Assembly (NCBI GenBank): GCA_044508215.1
Contig: JBIQID010000002.1
Coordinates: 1-64,000, forward strand
Length of the DNA stretch: 64,000 bases
Origin: JAEZFI01 sp044508215
GTDB taxonomy: Bacteria; Actinomycetota; Acidimicrobiia; Acidimicrobiales; Microtrichaceae
Direction: 5' to 3'
Shown: positions 31,889 to 40,479 of the stretch, piece by piece
How positions within the stretch are numbered: position 1 is the stretch's first letter
How the letters are laid out: each line of letters opens with the position of its first letter
Notes under the pieces: generated by a model
Databases searched by the model: none
What the model was told of the DNA's origin: nothing
Seen by the model: the letters and a program-made list of their open reading frames with translations, nothing else
Program-made: the position numbers and the translations under genes

Positions 31889-31981
31889 CGGGCCGGTGAG
31901 GTCTGTTGGGGTGGCCGCCAAGTCGCGGCGGCTGGGGAACACCACGTCGGCTGGCCACCCCAACAGGCTCCACCGGCCCGT
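31888..31981. repeat. 94-nt inverted repeat between PASTA kinase and MFS genes
   Basis: Outer arms ACGGGCCGGTG and CACCGGCCCGT (11 bp perfect) and inner arms CTGTTGGGGTGGCC and GGCCACCCCAACAG (14 bp perfect) are separated by a 4-nt imperfect internal segment and a 36-nt loop. On the minus strand the element follows the kinase gene and ends at the exporter -10. It could be a two-part operator for a repressor, a transcript-end hairpin, or a remnant of a small transposable element. Confidence 0.7.
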
Positions 31982-32031
31982 CGCACGACCACACTACGTG
32001 GTCACCCTCGACGCAAGAGGGATGGAAGAGG

Positions 32032-34140
32032 TCAGCGAGAGGTGAACAGGCGGACCGACGTCCCGGGCACGTGAGCGCTGCCCGCGACGGGGTCCGTGGC
32101 GATCACCCGGGTGGTCGGCGAGCCCTCCACCCCGGCCACCGGGAACCCCGCTCCGGCGAGGATCTGGGTGGCTTCGGGCACCGACCGGCCGGCCACGTCG
32201 GGCACCGGTCGCGGCTGCGGCCCCTTCGACACCACGAGCTCGACGGTGGTGCCCCTCGGCACCTCCGCGCCCGGCTGCTGCGACGCGGAGATCACCTGCC
32301 CGGCCTGCACCGAGTCGGAGAACGCCTCGGTGATCGCGGCACGGAGCTGGACCGCCTCGAGGGCACCCCGAGCGGCATCGACGTCCTCCCCGACGAGACC
32401 GGGGGGGACCTTGCGCGGAGCGGGCCCGGCCGACACCGTGAGGTCCACCCGGGTGCCCTGCGGCACCCGCTCCCCCTCGCCCTCCCCCAACGCCGGATCC
32501 GCCACGACGGCTGCCTCCATCACCTGCCCCGGCGGCACCTCCTCGTGGTGCGGCCGTGCCACGTCGCCGAGCTGCAGCCGCGCCACCTCCAGCGCCTCGA
32601 GGGCGGCCTCCTCGGCAAGCCCCGTGAGGGGCGGGACGTCGGTGAGCTCGTTGCCGAGGGACACCGTGAGGCGGACCCGCTCCCCCTTCGCCAGCTCGGT
32701 GCCGGGCGGGACCGACTGGGCGAGCACCTCCTCGGGCGTCGACGGCGTGGCCCTCGACCACGCCACCGACACGCGCCAGCCGTTCGCTTCAGCGGTCGAG
32801 CGTGCGTCGTCGAGCGTGTCACCCACGAAGTGCGGCACGGGCGCCGTCTCGGTGCGCAGGGCGAACCACAGCCCGACCCCACCACCCGCGAGGACCAGCA
32901 CGAGGAGCACCCACAGGAGTCCCCGGAGCAACCGCCGACCGCCCCTGGCGGGCGACTCCTCGACGATCTCCTCGTCGACGTAGGCGGGCGACGGCCGTGG
33001 ATCGGTGTCGGCTGCGTCGACGGGGTCGACCACCGTCGCTGCGAGGTCGTCGCCGGGCGCGGCCACGACCTCCGACACGTCGGAGGCCGCATCGGCGTCG
33101 GCAGGGTCGGCGTCGACCGGCTCGGCGTCGACGGGTCCGGGCCCGTCGGGATCGGCATCCACGGATCCCGCCCCGACGGCGGGATCGTCGGAGCCGAGCG
33201 GAGGGTCCGCCTCGACCGCCGAGGTGACCGGCTCCTCGGCGTCCCGGAGGAGCTCCTCGAGCGACGAACCGGCCGGCAGGGCTCCCACGAGGGGCAGGGG
33301 CGCAGGCGACGGCATGTCGTCGGCCGCCGCCATCAGCGCCACCTCGAGCTCACCGGCCGACGGCCGCTCCTCGGGATCCAACCGCCCGGCCATGCCCACA
33401 GGGCCGGCGAGGCGGCCCAGCTCGCTGGGTGGCACCAGGTCGCCGTGGATGCGCGCCATCAACGAGGACGTCGCCGTGTCGGCCTGGAACGGCACCTGAC
33501 CCGTCACCGCCTCGCAGAGGACGAGGGCCAGCGAGTACACGTCCGAGCGCCCGTCCACCTGGTGTCCACGAGCCTGCTCCGGCGACGCGTAGAGCGCGGT
33601 TCCCGTCAGCATGTCCTGCGGCTCGGTCCACGCCGCCTCGGCGATCGCACGGGCCAGGCCGAAGTCGGCGATCCGCAGGCGCCCGTCGGGCCCGAACAGG
33701 AGGTTCGCCGACTTGATGTCGCGGTGGACGAAGCCCCGCTCGTGCGCGTAGTCGAGGCCGCGGGCGCACTCGAGGCCCACCAGCAGCGCCTGCGAGGGAG
33801 ACAGCAGACGGCCCGCCGAGATCATGTCGCGGAGCGAACCACCCTCGAGGAGCTCGCAGACCAGGTAGGCCACCGACCCGTCCACGCCCGAGTCGTAGAC
33901 GTGCATGATGTTCGGGTGGTTCAGCGCCGCCGCTGCGTGCGCCTCGGCGCGGAAGCGCCGCAGGAACCGCTCGTCGCTCATGGCGGCCTCGTTCAGCACC
34001 TTCACCGCCACGCTGCGCCCCAGCTGGGTGTCCTCCGCGAGGTAGACGCGAGCGGTCGCGCCCCGCCCGATGGGGGCGATCATCCGGTACCGGCTCGCGA
34101 CGAGCTGGCCGACGAGGTCGCCGCGGGTGGGGGTGGCCAT
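32032..34140 (-). CDS. PASTA-domain serine/threonine protein kinase (PknB type)
   Basis: The 702-residue single-pass membrane kinase has an N-terminal catalytic domain (about residues 17-270) with Gly loop IGRGATARVYLAED, Lys in VAVKVLNE, catalytic loop FVHRDIKSANLLF, metal-binding DFGLA and activation segment TGTALYASPEQARG. An Asp/Pro/Val-rich linker with VDADP-like repeats (about residues 310-375) precedes the membrane segment LLWVLLVLVLAGGGVGLWF. Four extracellular PASTA repeats follow; they bind peptidoglycan fragments in relatives. It stands alone here, not beside PknA, PBP, FtsW or phosphatase genes as in the usual locus. A TAGGAT hexamer lies 9 nt before the ATG. Confidence 0.95.
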   Translation of the reverse strand: MATPTRGDLVGQLVASRYRMIAPIGRGATARVYLAEDTQLGRSVAVKVLNEAAMSDERFLRRFRAEAHAAAALNHPNIMHVYDSGVDGSVAYLVCELLEGGSLRDMISAGRLLSPSQALLVGLECARGLDYAHERGFVHRDIKSANLLFGPDGRLRIADFGLARAIAEAAWTEPQDMLTGTALYASPEQARGHQVDGRSDVYSLALVLCEAVTGQVPFQADTATSSLMARIHGDLVPPSELGRLAGPVGMAGRLDPEERPSAGELEVALMAAADDMPSPAPLPLVGALPAGSSLEELLRDAEEPVTSAVEADPPLGSDDPAVGAGSVDADPDGPGPVDAEPVDADPADADAASDVSEVVAAPGDDLAATVVDPVDAADTDPRPSPAYVDEEIVEESPARGGRRLLRGLLWVLLVLVLAGGGVGLWFALRTETAPVPHFVGDTLDDARSTAEANGWRVSVAWSRATPSTPEEVLAQSVPPGTELAKGERVRLTVSLGNELTDVPPLTGLAEEAALEALEVARLQLGDVARPHHEEVPPGQVMEAAVVADPALGEGEGERVPQGTRVDLTVSAGPAPRKVPPGLVGEDVDAARGALEAVQLRAAITEAFSDSVQAGQVISASQQPGAEVPRGTTVELVVSKGPQPRPVPDVAGRSVPEATQILAGAGFPVAGVEGSPTTRVIATDPVAGSAHVPGTSVRLFTSR

Positions 34141-34149
34141 GGGACGACG

Positions 34150-34155
34150 ATCCTA
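34150..34155 (-). promoter_or_regulatory. -10 element (TAGGAT) of the PASTA kinase gene
   Basis: TAGGAT ends 9 nt before the ATG at 34140, with no clear ribosome-binding site. Confidence 0.4.
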
Positions 34156-34211
34156 ACGACGGGCCGGTCGCGATCGGTGGTGCCCGGCCGCCGCGACCAC
34201 AATGGACGCCG

Positions 34212-34688
34212 ATGACCCAGCCCACCGAACTCCGCCCGGGACTCCTCGACCGCCCCGTCATCCGCCGGAGCGTCGTCGCGGTGCTGCTCGCTGCCGCCGC
34301 GGGGCTCATCGTGGTGATCGCCAACGGCGCCGTGACGGGCAACGACTCGGTCAGCTCCACCCGTCCGGCGTCCATCGACCGGCTGATCCCGTCGAGCGGC
34401 GCCCAGGTCCTGCGGCAGGCGCAGGTCGGGGTCGACCTCGCAGTCGGCTACGACGCCTACCTCATCGTGAACGGCGTGGAGATCCGCAACACGGCCACCG
34501 AGGAGGACCCCGACGGGCTCAACCGGTCGCTCACGCCGGACGGCTACACGATCACGTACGCGCCCGGCCCCGGGAAGCGGGTCGAGGCGCTCCTCACGGA
34601 GCTGAACGAGGTGACCGCGATGGTGTGGCGCCAGGCGGACGGACCGTCGAGCGCGTCGCCCACCTACTGGACCTTCACCGCGACCTGA
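34212..34688 (+). CDS. Unknown single-pass membrane protein (158 residues)
   Basis: A short cytosolic N-terminus is followed by a membrane segment (SVVAVLLAAAAGLIVVIAN) and an external domain of about 110 residues rich in beta strands (QAQVGVDLAVGYDAYLIVNG, DGYTITYAPGPGKRVEALL, TYWTFTAT). No family was recognised. It is divergent from the PASTA kinase gene (71 nt apart), so it may be a kinase-associated extracellular component; this is only positional inference. A CACAAT sequence 8 nt before the ATG is a weak -10 candidate. Confidence 0.75.
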   Translation: MTQPTELRPGLLDRPVIRRSVVAVLLAAAAGLIVVIANGAVTGNDSVSSTRPASIDRLIPSSGAQVLRQAQVGVDLAVGYDAYLIVNGVEIRNTATEEDPDGLNRSLTPDGYTITYAPGPGKRVEALLTELNEVTAMVWRQADGPSSASPTYWTFTAT

Positions 34689-34703
34689 AGACGACGGGCT
34701 GGC

Positions 34704-35363
34704 TCAGGCGGTGAGCTCGAGCACCTCGGCGATCGCGGCGGTCGTCGTCTCGACCGAGTAACCGCAGCACACACCGTGCAACCCGGCCGCCTCGGCGCCC
34801 GCCACGTTGCCCGGGTGGTCGTCGACGAACAACGCTCGCTCCGGCGCGACGCCGAGGCGTTCGCAGGCCATCCGGAAGATCTCGGGATCGGGCTTGCGCA
34901 CACCGACCTCGCTCGAATCGACCACGTCGTCGAACAGCTCGTCGAGCGGGAGGAGCCCGCGCCAGTACGACCCGAACTCGACCACGTTGTTGGTCACGAT
35001 GCTGGTGCGCAGCCCGCGCTCGCGGATCGCAGCGACGGAGTCGACCACGAAGTGGCGGACGATGCCCCCGCCGCCGGCCAGCTGGGCGAGCACGTCGAGC
35101 GGGTCGACCCGGCCCAGCCCGTGGCGCTCCGCCTCGGCCACGATCTCGCCGCGGCAGCGCTCGAGGGGGATCTCACCGCGCTCGAGGCGGTGCCACGGGT
35201 GGTCGGTGTCGTGGTCGTAGCTGCCGAACACGACGGTGGTGAGCAGCTCGGGCGAGACGTCGAGCTGCGCGGCCGCCTGCGCGACGAGCGCGAACGGCGA
35301 GTCGATGAAGACCCCGCCGAAGTCGTACAGCACCGCGTCGAAGCGGCGAGCCGGCGCCGTCAC
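34704..35363 (-). CDS. HAD-superfamily hydrolase
   Basis: The 219-residue haloacid dehalogenase-like phosphatase has motif I VLYDFGGVFIDS (nucleophile Asp; the usual second Asp is Gly, as in epoxide-hydrolase-like HADs), motif II SIVTNNV, motif III Lys in VRKPDPEIF and motif IV LFVDDHPGN. The helical cap lies at about residues 20-95. The GTG start overlaps the ligA stop by 4 nt, so it is co-transcribed with DNA ligase. Substrate unknown; a small phosphorylated metabolite is most likely. Confidence 0.9.
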   Translation of the reverse strand: MTAPARRFDAVLYDFGGVFIDSPFALVAQAAAQLDVSPELLTTVVFGSYDHDTDHPWHRLERGEIPLERCRGEIVAEAERHGLGRVDPLDVLAQLAGGGGIVRHFVVDSVAAIRERGLRTSIVTNNVVEFGSYWRGLLPLDELFDDVVDSSEVGVRKPDPEIFRMACERLGVAPERALFVDDHPGNVAGAEAAGLHGVCCGYSVETTTAAIAEVLELTA

Positions 35364-37456
35364 GGCAGCTCGCCCGTCTCGAGCAGGTGGGCGAACCCGG
35401 CCTCGTCGAGCACCGGGATGCCGAGGTCCGTGGCCTTCGTGAGCTTGGAGGCTCCGGGGTCCTCCCCCACCACCACCGCGGTGGTGCGCTTCGAGACGCT
35501 GCCCGGGGACTTCCCTCCCCTCGCCTTGATCGCCGCCTCGGCCTCCTCGCGGCTCATCTGGGACATCGTGCCGGTGACCACGACGCTCTTGCCCGCGAGG
35601 GTCTGGGGGAGGACCGACCGCTCCGGCCCCTTCGTGTTCACCCCGGCCTCGATCAGGCGGTCGACCACACGGCGGTTGTCGGGATCCGCGAAGAAGGCGT
35701 GCACCGACGCGGCGATCACCGGGCCCACGCCGTCGACCGCGGCGAGGTCCGCTTCGCTCGCCGACATGATCGCCTCGAGGCTGCCCATGGCGGTTGCGAG
35801 CGCCTCAGCCCCGGCGCCGCCCAGGTGCGTGATGTTGAGCCCGACGAGGAGGCTGGACAGCGGACGCTGCTTCGAGGCCTCGATCGCGGCGCGGAGCTTG
35901 TTGACCGACGTGGCCTGGTAGCCGCGGAGCTCGAGGATCCGGTCGTAGTCGAGCGAGTACACGTCCGCGATGTCGGAGAGCAGGCCCATCTGGATGAACG
36001 CGGCGATCTGCTGCTCGCCGAGCCCGTCGATGTCCATGGCACCCCGCGACCCGAAGTGCTCGATGCGGGCCACCTGCTGCTGGGGGCACCGGGTGTTGAG
36101 GCACGAGTGGCGCGCCTCGCCGGGCAGGCGCACGAGCGGCGAACCGCACGACGGGCACTCGGTGGGGAACGTCCACGGTTGCGAGTCAGGCGGGCGCTCG
36201 CTGAGCACCGGGCCGACCACCTCGGGGATCACGTCGCCGGCCTTCCGGACGATCACCGTGTCACCAGGGCGGACGTCCTTCGCCCTCACCTGGTCCTCGT
36301 TGTGCAGCGTCGCGAGCCCGACGGTGGAGCCCCCGACGAACACCGGCTCGAGCACGGCGAAGGGCGTGGCCTTGCCGGTCCGGCCGATCGACACCTGGAT
36401 GTCGCGCAGGATGGTGGTCCGCTCCTCGGGCGGCAGCTTGTAGGCGATCGCCCACCGCGGCGCCTTCGAGGTGGCGCCGAGCGCCAGCTGCAGGTCGAGC
36501 GCGTCGACCTTCACCACGATCCCGTCGATCTCGTACGGCAGGTCGTGGCGGTGCTCGAGCCAGTGCTCGCAGAACTCGTAGACCTCGTCGAGCGAGTCGA
36601 ACGCCTTCGTCTCCGGGTTCACCGGGAGGCCGTAGGACGCCATGAGCTGCAGAGCCGACGAGTGCGACAGCGGCGCCTCCACGCCCTCGACGACGCCCAT
36701 CTGGTAGCACCACCACGCCAGCCCCCGGCCGCGGGTCACCTCGGGGTCCTTCTGGCGCAGCGACCCCGCACCGGCGTTGCGGGGGTTCACCGGCACCGGC
36801 TTGGTCCGGCGGCCGGCCGCGGCCAGCCGCTCGTTCTCCGCGGTGATCCGGGCCTTCAACGCCTCGAACGCGTCGAGCGGGAGGTAGATCTCGCCGCGGG
36901 CCTCCAACACGTCGGGCACCGGCTGCCCCTTTGGCGGCTGCAGCCGCTCGGGCACGTCGGCGATGGTGGCGACCTGCGCCGTGACGTCCTCGCCCACCCG
37001 GCCGTTGCCCCGGGTGGCGGCGCGCACGAACCGGCCGTGCTCGTAGCGGATCGACACGGCCAGCCCGTCGATCTTCAGCTCGCACACGTAGCGGACGTCG
37101 TCGTCGCGACCCAGGTCGGCGAGGCGGCGGGCGGTCCGGGTGCCCCACTGCTTCAGCTCGTCGACGTCCATCGCGTTGTCGAGCGACATCATCGGCACCG
37201 CGTGGGTGACCTCGGCGAACATCGTGGACGGGGCGCCGCCGACGACCTGGGTGGGGCTGTCGGGCGTGACGAGGCCGGGGTGGTCGGCCTCGAGGCGGCG
37301 CAGCTCGGCCATGAGCTGGTCCCAGGTGCTGTCGGGCACCGTGGGCGAGTCGAGCTCGTAGTACTGGCGGTTCAGCTCGCTGATGGTGGCCCGCAACGAC
37401 TCGACCCGCTCGGCCGGATCGTCGGGGAGGGAAGCGATCAGGGGATCGACGGACAC
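35360..37456 (-). CDS. ligA: NAD-dependent DNA ligase LigA
   Basis: LigA seals nicks using NAD. At 698 residues it has the full set of domains: Ia (QYYELDSPTVPDS), adenylation domain with the AMP-accepting Lys in CELKIDGLAVSIRYEHG, OB fold, Cys4 zinc finger (CPSCGSPL...CLNTRCP), helix-hairpin-helix repeats (VDGVGPVIAASVHAF) and C-terminal BRCT domain (LAGKSVVVTGTMSQM). The GTG at 37456 is chosen because a TAGTGT -10 ends 7 nt upstream and the family N-terminus begins there; the frame is open to 37510. Confidence 0.97.
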   Translation of the reverse strand: MSVDPLIASLPDDPAERVESLRATISELNRQYYELDSPTVPDSTWDQLMAELRRLEADHPGLVTPDSPTQVVGGAPSTMFAEVTHAVPMMSLDNAMDVDELKQWGTRTARRLADLGRDDDVRYVCELKIDGLAVSIRYEHGRFVRAATRGNGRVGEDVTAQVATIADVPERLQPPKGQPVPDVLEARGEIYLPLDAFEALKARITAENERLAAAGRRTKPVPVNPRNAGAGSLRQKDPEVTRGRGLAWWCYQMGVVEGVEAPLSHSSALQLMASYGLPVNPETKAFDSLDEVYEFCEHWLEHRHDLPYEIDGIVVKVDALDLQLALGATSKAPRWAIAYKLPPEERTTILRDIQVSIGRTGKATPFAVLEPVFVGGSTVGLATLHNEDQVRAKDVRPGDTVIVRKAGDVIPEVVGPVLSERPPDSQPWTFPTECPSCGSPLVRLPGEARHSCLNTRCPQQQVARIEHFGSRGAMDIDGLGEQQIAAFIQMGLLSDIADVYSLDYDRILELRGYQATSVNKLRAAIEASKQRPLSSLLVGLNITHLGGAGAEALATAMGSLEAIMSASEADLAAVDGVGPVIAASVHAFFADPDNRRVVDRLIEAGVNTKGPERSVLPQTLAGKSVVVTGTMSQMSREEAEAAIKARGGKSPGSVSKRTTAVVVGEDPGASKLTKATDLGIPVLDEAGFAHLLETGELP

Positions 37457-37463
37457 GCGGGTG

Positions 37464-37469
37464 ACACTA
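37464..37469 (-). promoter_or_regulatory. -10 element (TAGTGT) of ligA
   Basis: TAGTGT ends 7 nt before the GTG start of ligA with no Shine-Dalgarno sequence, consistent with a leaderless mRNA. Confidence 0.5.
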
Positions 37470-37520
37470 CCGACCCCGTGTGACGCTCCCTCGGTGCCAC
37501 CGGGTGCCACCGGGTGCGGA

Positions 37521-38444
37521 TCAGGCCCCGATGGAGAGGTGCATGCCCCGGGCCTGGCGGAACACCCGGGAGGCGAGGTCCTGGGCGAGGCCGATCGCCC
37601 GCTCGGCCTGGGAGACGCCGAAGCTGGAGAGCTCGCCCGCCGTCGTGATGATCGACCGCTCGCGGAGCAGGCGCGGGTCGATCCCCTCGCCGACCAGCTC
37701 GCACCAGAGCGCCGACAGCCGGCGCCACAGCCGGTCGGCGGACGTGCCGAGCGGCTCGTCGGTGGGCACGGCGCCCCAGGCGATCACGCCGCCCCGCTCG
37801 AGGAAGCGGGCCAGGTCCGCCGCCGCCGTCTCCAGCTGCGCCGTGACCGGCGCCCCCAGGACCGCGATGCCAGTGCGGAGCAGCATCGACCAGTCGGCCC
37901 GACCGTCGACCCTGACCCCGACCGACGCGTCGGACGACAGGTCGTCGACCACCTCGCCGACCAGCGCCTCCACCTCGCTGCCGTCGAGCGGGAACGTCGG
38001 GTGCATCGAGTTCGCGAGGCCCGGCTCGTCGAGGACCATCAGCACGTCGGCCTGCGGCATGTGCTCCCGGGTGACCGCGAGCATCGCCTGCCCACGGGCC
38101 AGCACGGCGTCGTGGGCCGCCTTCGCCGCCTCGTCCCACCCCGCGCCGGCACGTCGCATGTCGAGGAGCACGGTGACGGGCCCGGTGAGGGTGACCACGA
38201 TCGGCTCGACCCGGCCGGACAGCTCGCCCACGAACGATCGGAACACCTCGAGCGACTCGCCCTGGTCGTCCTGGTCGCTCTGCTCGCCGGATCCGACGCC
38301 CACCGAGACCCTGGGGGCAGCGACGAGATCGGGCAGGAGGTCCCGCATCAGCCGGGACGATTCCGACACCGGCACGAGGGGCAGCGAACCGATGACCGTG
38401 GCGAGGCCGACAGGCACGTCGAGCCGGAACCCGAACCCCCTCAT
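37521..38444 (-). CDS. MetE/UROD-superfamily protein (methionine synthase-like)
   Basis: The 307-residue TIM-barrel protein resembles the C-terminal half of cobalamin-independent methionine synthase: ATVIGSLPLVP at the N-terminus, VVTLTGPVTVLL, MVLDEPGLANS and GVIAWGAVPTDEP. The zinc-binding His/Cys set of true MetE is not obvious, although one Cys is present near residue 253 (SALWCELVGEG). A protein of this kind is encoded next to ligA in mycobacteria, as I recall. True methionine synthase activity is doubtful. Its stop is 65 nt upstream of the ligA start. Confidence 0.8.
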   Translation of the reverse strand: MRGFGFRLDVPVGLATVIGSLPLVPVSESSRLMRDLLPDLVAAPRVSVGVGSGEQSDQDDQGESLEVFRSFVGELSGRVEPIVVTLTGPVTVLLDMRRAGAGWDEAAKAAHDAVLARGQAMLAVTREHMPQADVLMVLDEPGLANSMHPTFPLDGSEVEALVGEVVDDLSSDASVGVRVDGRADWSMLLRTGIAVLGAPVTAQLETAAADLARFLERGGVIAWGAVPTDEPLGTSADRLWRRLSALWCELVGEGIDPRLLRERSIITTAGELSSFGVSQAERAIGLAQDLASRVFRQARGMHLSIGA

Positions 38445-38490
38445 GGGTCTTGTTTAGGGATCCGCCGTCGCCATCCGCAAGTCTGGAGCC

Positions 38491-39375
38491 GTGAAGGCAC
38501 ACCCGGTGACGTGGGCGACGAGAGCCCTGGTGCTGCTCCTCCCGCTCGTCGCGGGCGACGTCGTGGGCGCCGCGCTCGCCGACCGCTCGCTGACCGTCGC
38601 CCGCACCGCGACGGCGCTCGGCTGGGCAGCGTGGGGGGTCCTGGTGGCCGCCGCGGCGGTCCCCCACCCGTGGTCGCTGACCGCCCTCCGGGTGGTCGCT
38701 CCGGCAGCGGCGGTGGGCGTCGTGTGGGCGGTGATCGACGCCGGGGACCCCGGCGTGCTCGATGTCGCAGGGGTCGTCGTGGCGGTCTGCCTCGCCGTGG
38801 TCGCGCTGTCGGGCTGGGTGGCCGACGACTGCATCGACGCCCGGTCGTACGGCGATGAGCGGCGGTTCTCGCTGCGTACGCCCATGACGCTGCTCTTGGG
38901 ACCGGCACCGCTCGCGACCGTGGTCGCGGTCGCGTCCGTGGTCGCGCCCGTGCTCCTGTTGGCGGCCGGCCAGTGGGTGCTGGGCGGAGTGCTCCTCGTG
39001 GTGGGGCTGGTCGCGGCGCGGTTCGCCCTGGCCTCGCTCCACACGCTCGCCAGCCGGTTCGTGGTGCTGGTCCCGGCCGGGCTCACCCTGGTGGATCCGC
39101 TCACGCTCGTGGACTCGACCCTCTTCGCCCGATCGCGGGTCACCCGCCTCGGGCCGGCGCTCGTGGGGACGGGCGCGACCGACCTCTCGCAGAACGCACC
39201 CGGGCTGGTCGTGGAGCTGACGCTCGCGACCCCGGTGTCGCTGGCGGTCCGGACCGGTCGCCAGACCGCGGATGAGGTCACGGTCGACGCGGTCCTGTTC
39301 ACCCCGTCGCGTCCCGGCGCGCTCCTCGCGGAGGCGTCCCGCCGAGGCCTTCCCGTGACGACGAACCAGGACTGA
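38491..39375 (+). CDS. Unknown multi-pass membrane protein
   Basis: The 294-residue protein has about six hydrophobic segments in the first 200 residues (ALVLLLPLVAGDVVGAAL, WAAWGVLVAAAAV, VAGVVVAVCLAVVAL, PLATVVAVASVVAPVLLLAAG) and a C-terminal cytosolic-looking domain of about 95 residues with beta strands (NAPGLVVELTLATPVSLAV, EVTVDAVLFTPSRPG). No family recognised. GTG 38491 has GGAG just upstream. It converges with mnmA at its 3' end and diverges from the MetE-like gene. Confidence 0.75.
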   Translation: MKAHPVTWATRALVLLLPLVAGDVVGAALADRSLTVARTATALGWAAWGVLVAAAAVPHPWSLTALRVVAPAAAVGVVWAVIDAGDPGVLDVAGVVVAVCLAVVALSGWVADDCIDARSYGDERRFSLRTPMTLLLGPAPLATVVAVASVVAPVLLLAAGQWVLGGVLLVVGLVAARFALASLHTLASRFVVLVPAGLTLVDPLTLVDSTLFARSRVTRLGPALVGTGATDLSQNAPGLVVELTLATPVSLAVRTGRQTADEVTVDAVLFTPSRPGALLAEASRRGLPVTTNQD

Positions 39376-39408
39376 CGACCCGGGCTGTTCTCGCCGGGCT
39401 GTTCCCGG

Positions 39409-40479
39409 TCAGGCGTCCGTCCGCTCGGAGCCGCTGCTCCGGGCCGCCGTGGCGCCGCCGACGACCACCTCCCAGTCACCCAGACGCCGGTAGAGCACCA
39501 CCGCCTGCCCCGGCGCGACGCGGGGTTCGGGCCGCGACCACCGAACGACGGTGCCCTCCACCACGGCATCGCGGGGAGATCCGTGGGCAGAGGTCTGCAC
39601 GCTCACGGCCGACCCGTCGGGCAGCGGTCCGCCCACCCAGGACAGGCCCTCCAGCGGCGTGGCGTCGACCAGGAGATCGTCACGTGGGCCGACGGTGACC
39701 CGCCTGCCCGCCACATCGACGTCGGTGACGTACCGACGTCCCGCTCCGCCCGCCAGGGTGAGCCCGCGGCGCTGGCCGATCGTGACGAGCTCGACGGCCT
39801 CCGTGCGCCCGATCGACCTCCCCTCGACGTCGAGCACCTCCGCAGGGTGCAGGTCGATCCGGTCCGCGAGGAACGAGCCACGCCCGTGCGCCCTCGTCAC
39901 GAAGCACACGTCCTGGCTGTCCGGCTTGTCGGCGGTCCCCAGCTCCAGCTCCGCCGCCAGCTCGCGGACCTGGTCCTTCGTCATCTCCCCGATGGGGAAC
40001 CAGAGGCGTTCGAGGGCGGCCTCGTCGAGCATGTGGAGCACGTACGACTGGTCCTTGCGGTGGTCGACGGCCCGGGCGACACGGCGCCGTCCGTCGACCT
40101 CGACGATCCGGGCGTGGTGGCCGGTGACGACGAGGTCGAAGCCGAGCACCGAGGCGCGCCGGGTGAGGGCGTCGAACTTGAGGTGCCGGTTGCACTCGAT
40201 GCACGGGTTCGGGGTGGTGCCCGCCGCGTGGGCGGCCGCGTACGGCTCGACCACGCGGGCCTCGAACTCCTCGGCGTAGTTGAAGACGTGGTGCGGGATG
40301 CCGAGGCGCCGGGCAGCGCGGCGGGCGTCCTCCGTGTCGGACACGGCACAGCACCCGGTGTCCGACTCGCCGCCCCAGAGCTTGAGGGTCACGCCCTCCA
40401 CGTCATGGCCTGCCCGCAGGGCGAGGGCGGCAGCGACCGAGGAATCGACGCCGCCGGACATGGCGACGAGGGCCTTCAC
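39409..40479 (-). CDS. mnmA: tRNA 2-thiouridylase MnmA
   Basis: MnmA thiolates U34 of Lys, Glu and Gln tRNAs. The 356 residues contain the PP-loop VAMSGGVDSSVAA that adenylates the base, catalytic Cys in NPCIECNRHLKFD, second Cys in KPDSQDVCFV, the ATP-site Lys region DHRKDQSYVL, and the C-terminal beta barrel. The GTG start overlaps the iscS stop (GTGA), so the sulfur donor and the thiolase are translated together, as their direct sulfur relay would suggest. Confidence 0.97.
   Translation of the reverse strand: MKALVAMSGGVDSSVAAALALRAGHDVEGVTLKLWGGESDTGCCAVSDTEDARRAARRLGIPHHVFNYAEEFEARVVEPYAAAHAAGTTPNPCIECNRHLKFDALTRRASVLGFDLVVTGHHARIVEVDGRRRVARAVDHRKDQSYVLHMLDEAALERLWFPIGEMTKDQVRELAAELELGTADKPDSQDVCFVTRAHGRGSFLADRIDLHPAEVLDVEGRSIGRTEAVELVTIGQRRGLTLAGGAGRRYVTDVDVAGRRVTVGPRDDLLVDATPLEGLSWVGGPLPDGSAVSVQTSAHGSPRDAVVEGTVVRWSRPEPRVAPGQAVVLYRRLGDWEVVVGGATAARSSGSERTDA

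Noticed and set aside
33005..33260. Repetitive Asp/Pro-coding DNA in the PASTA kinase as a possible tandem repeat or slippage locus
   Set aside because: The repeats are imperfect and typical of juxtamembrane linkers in this kinase family.
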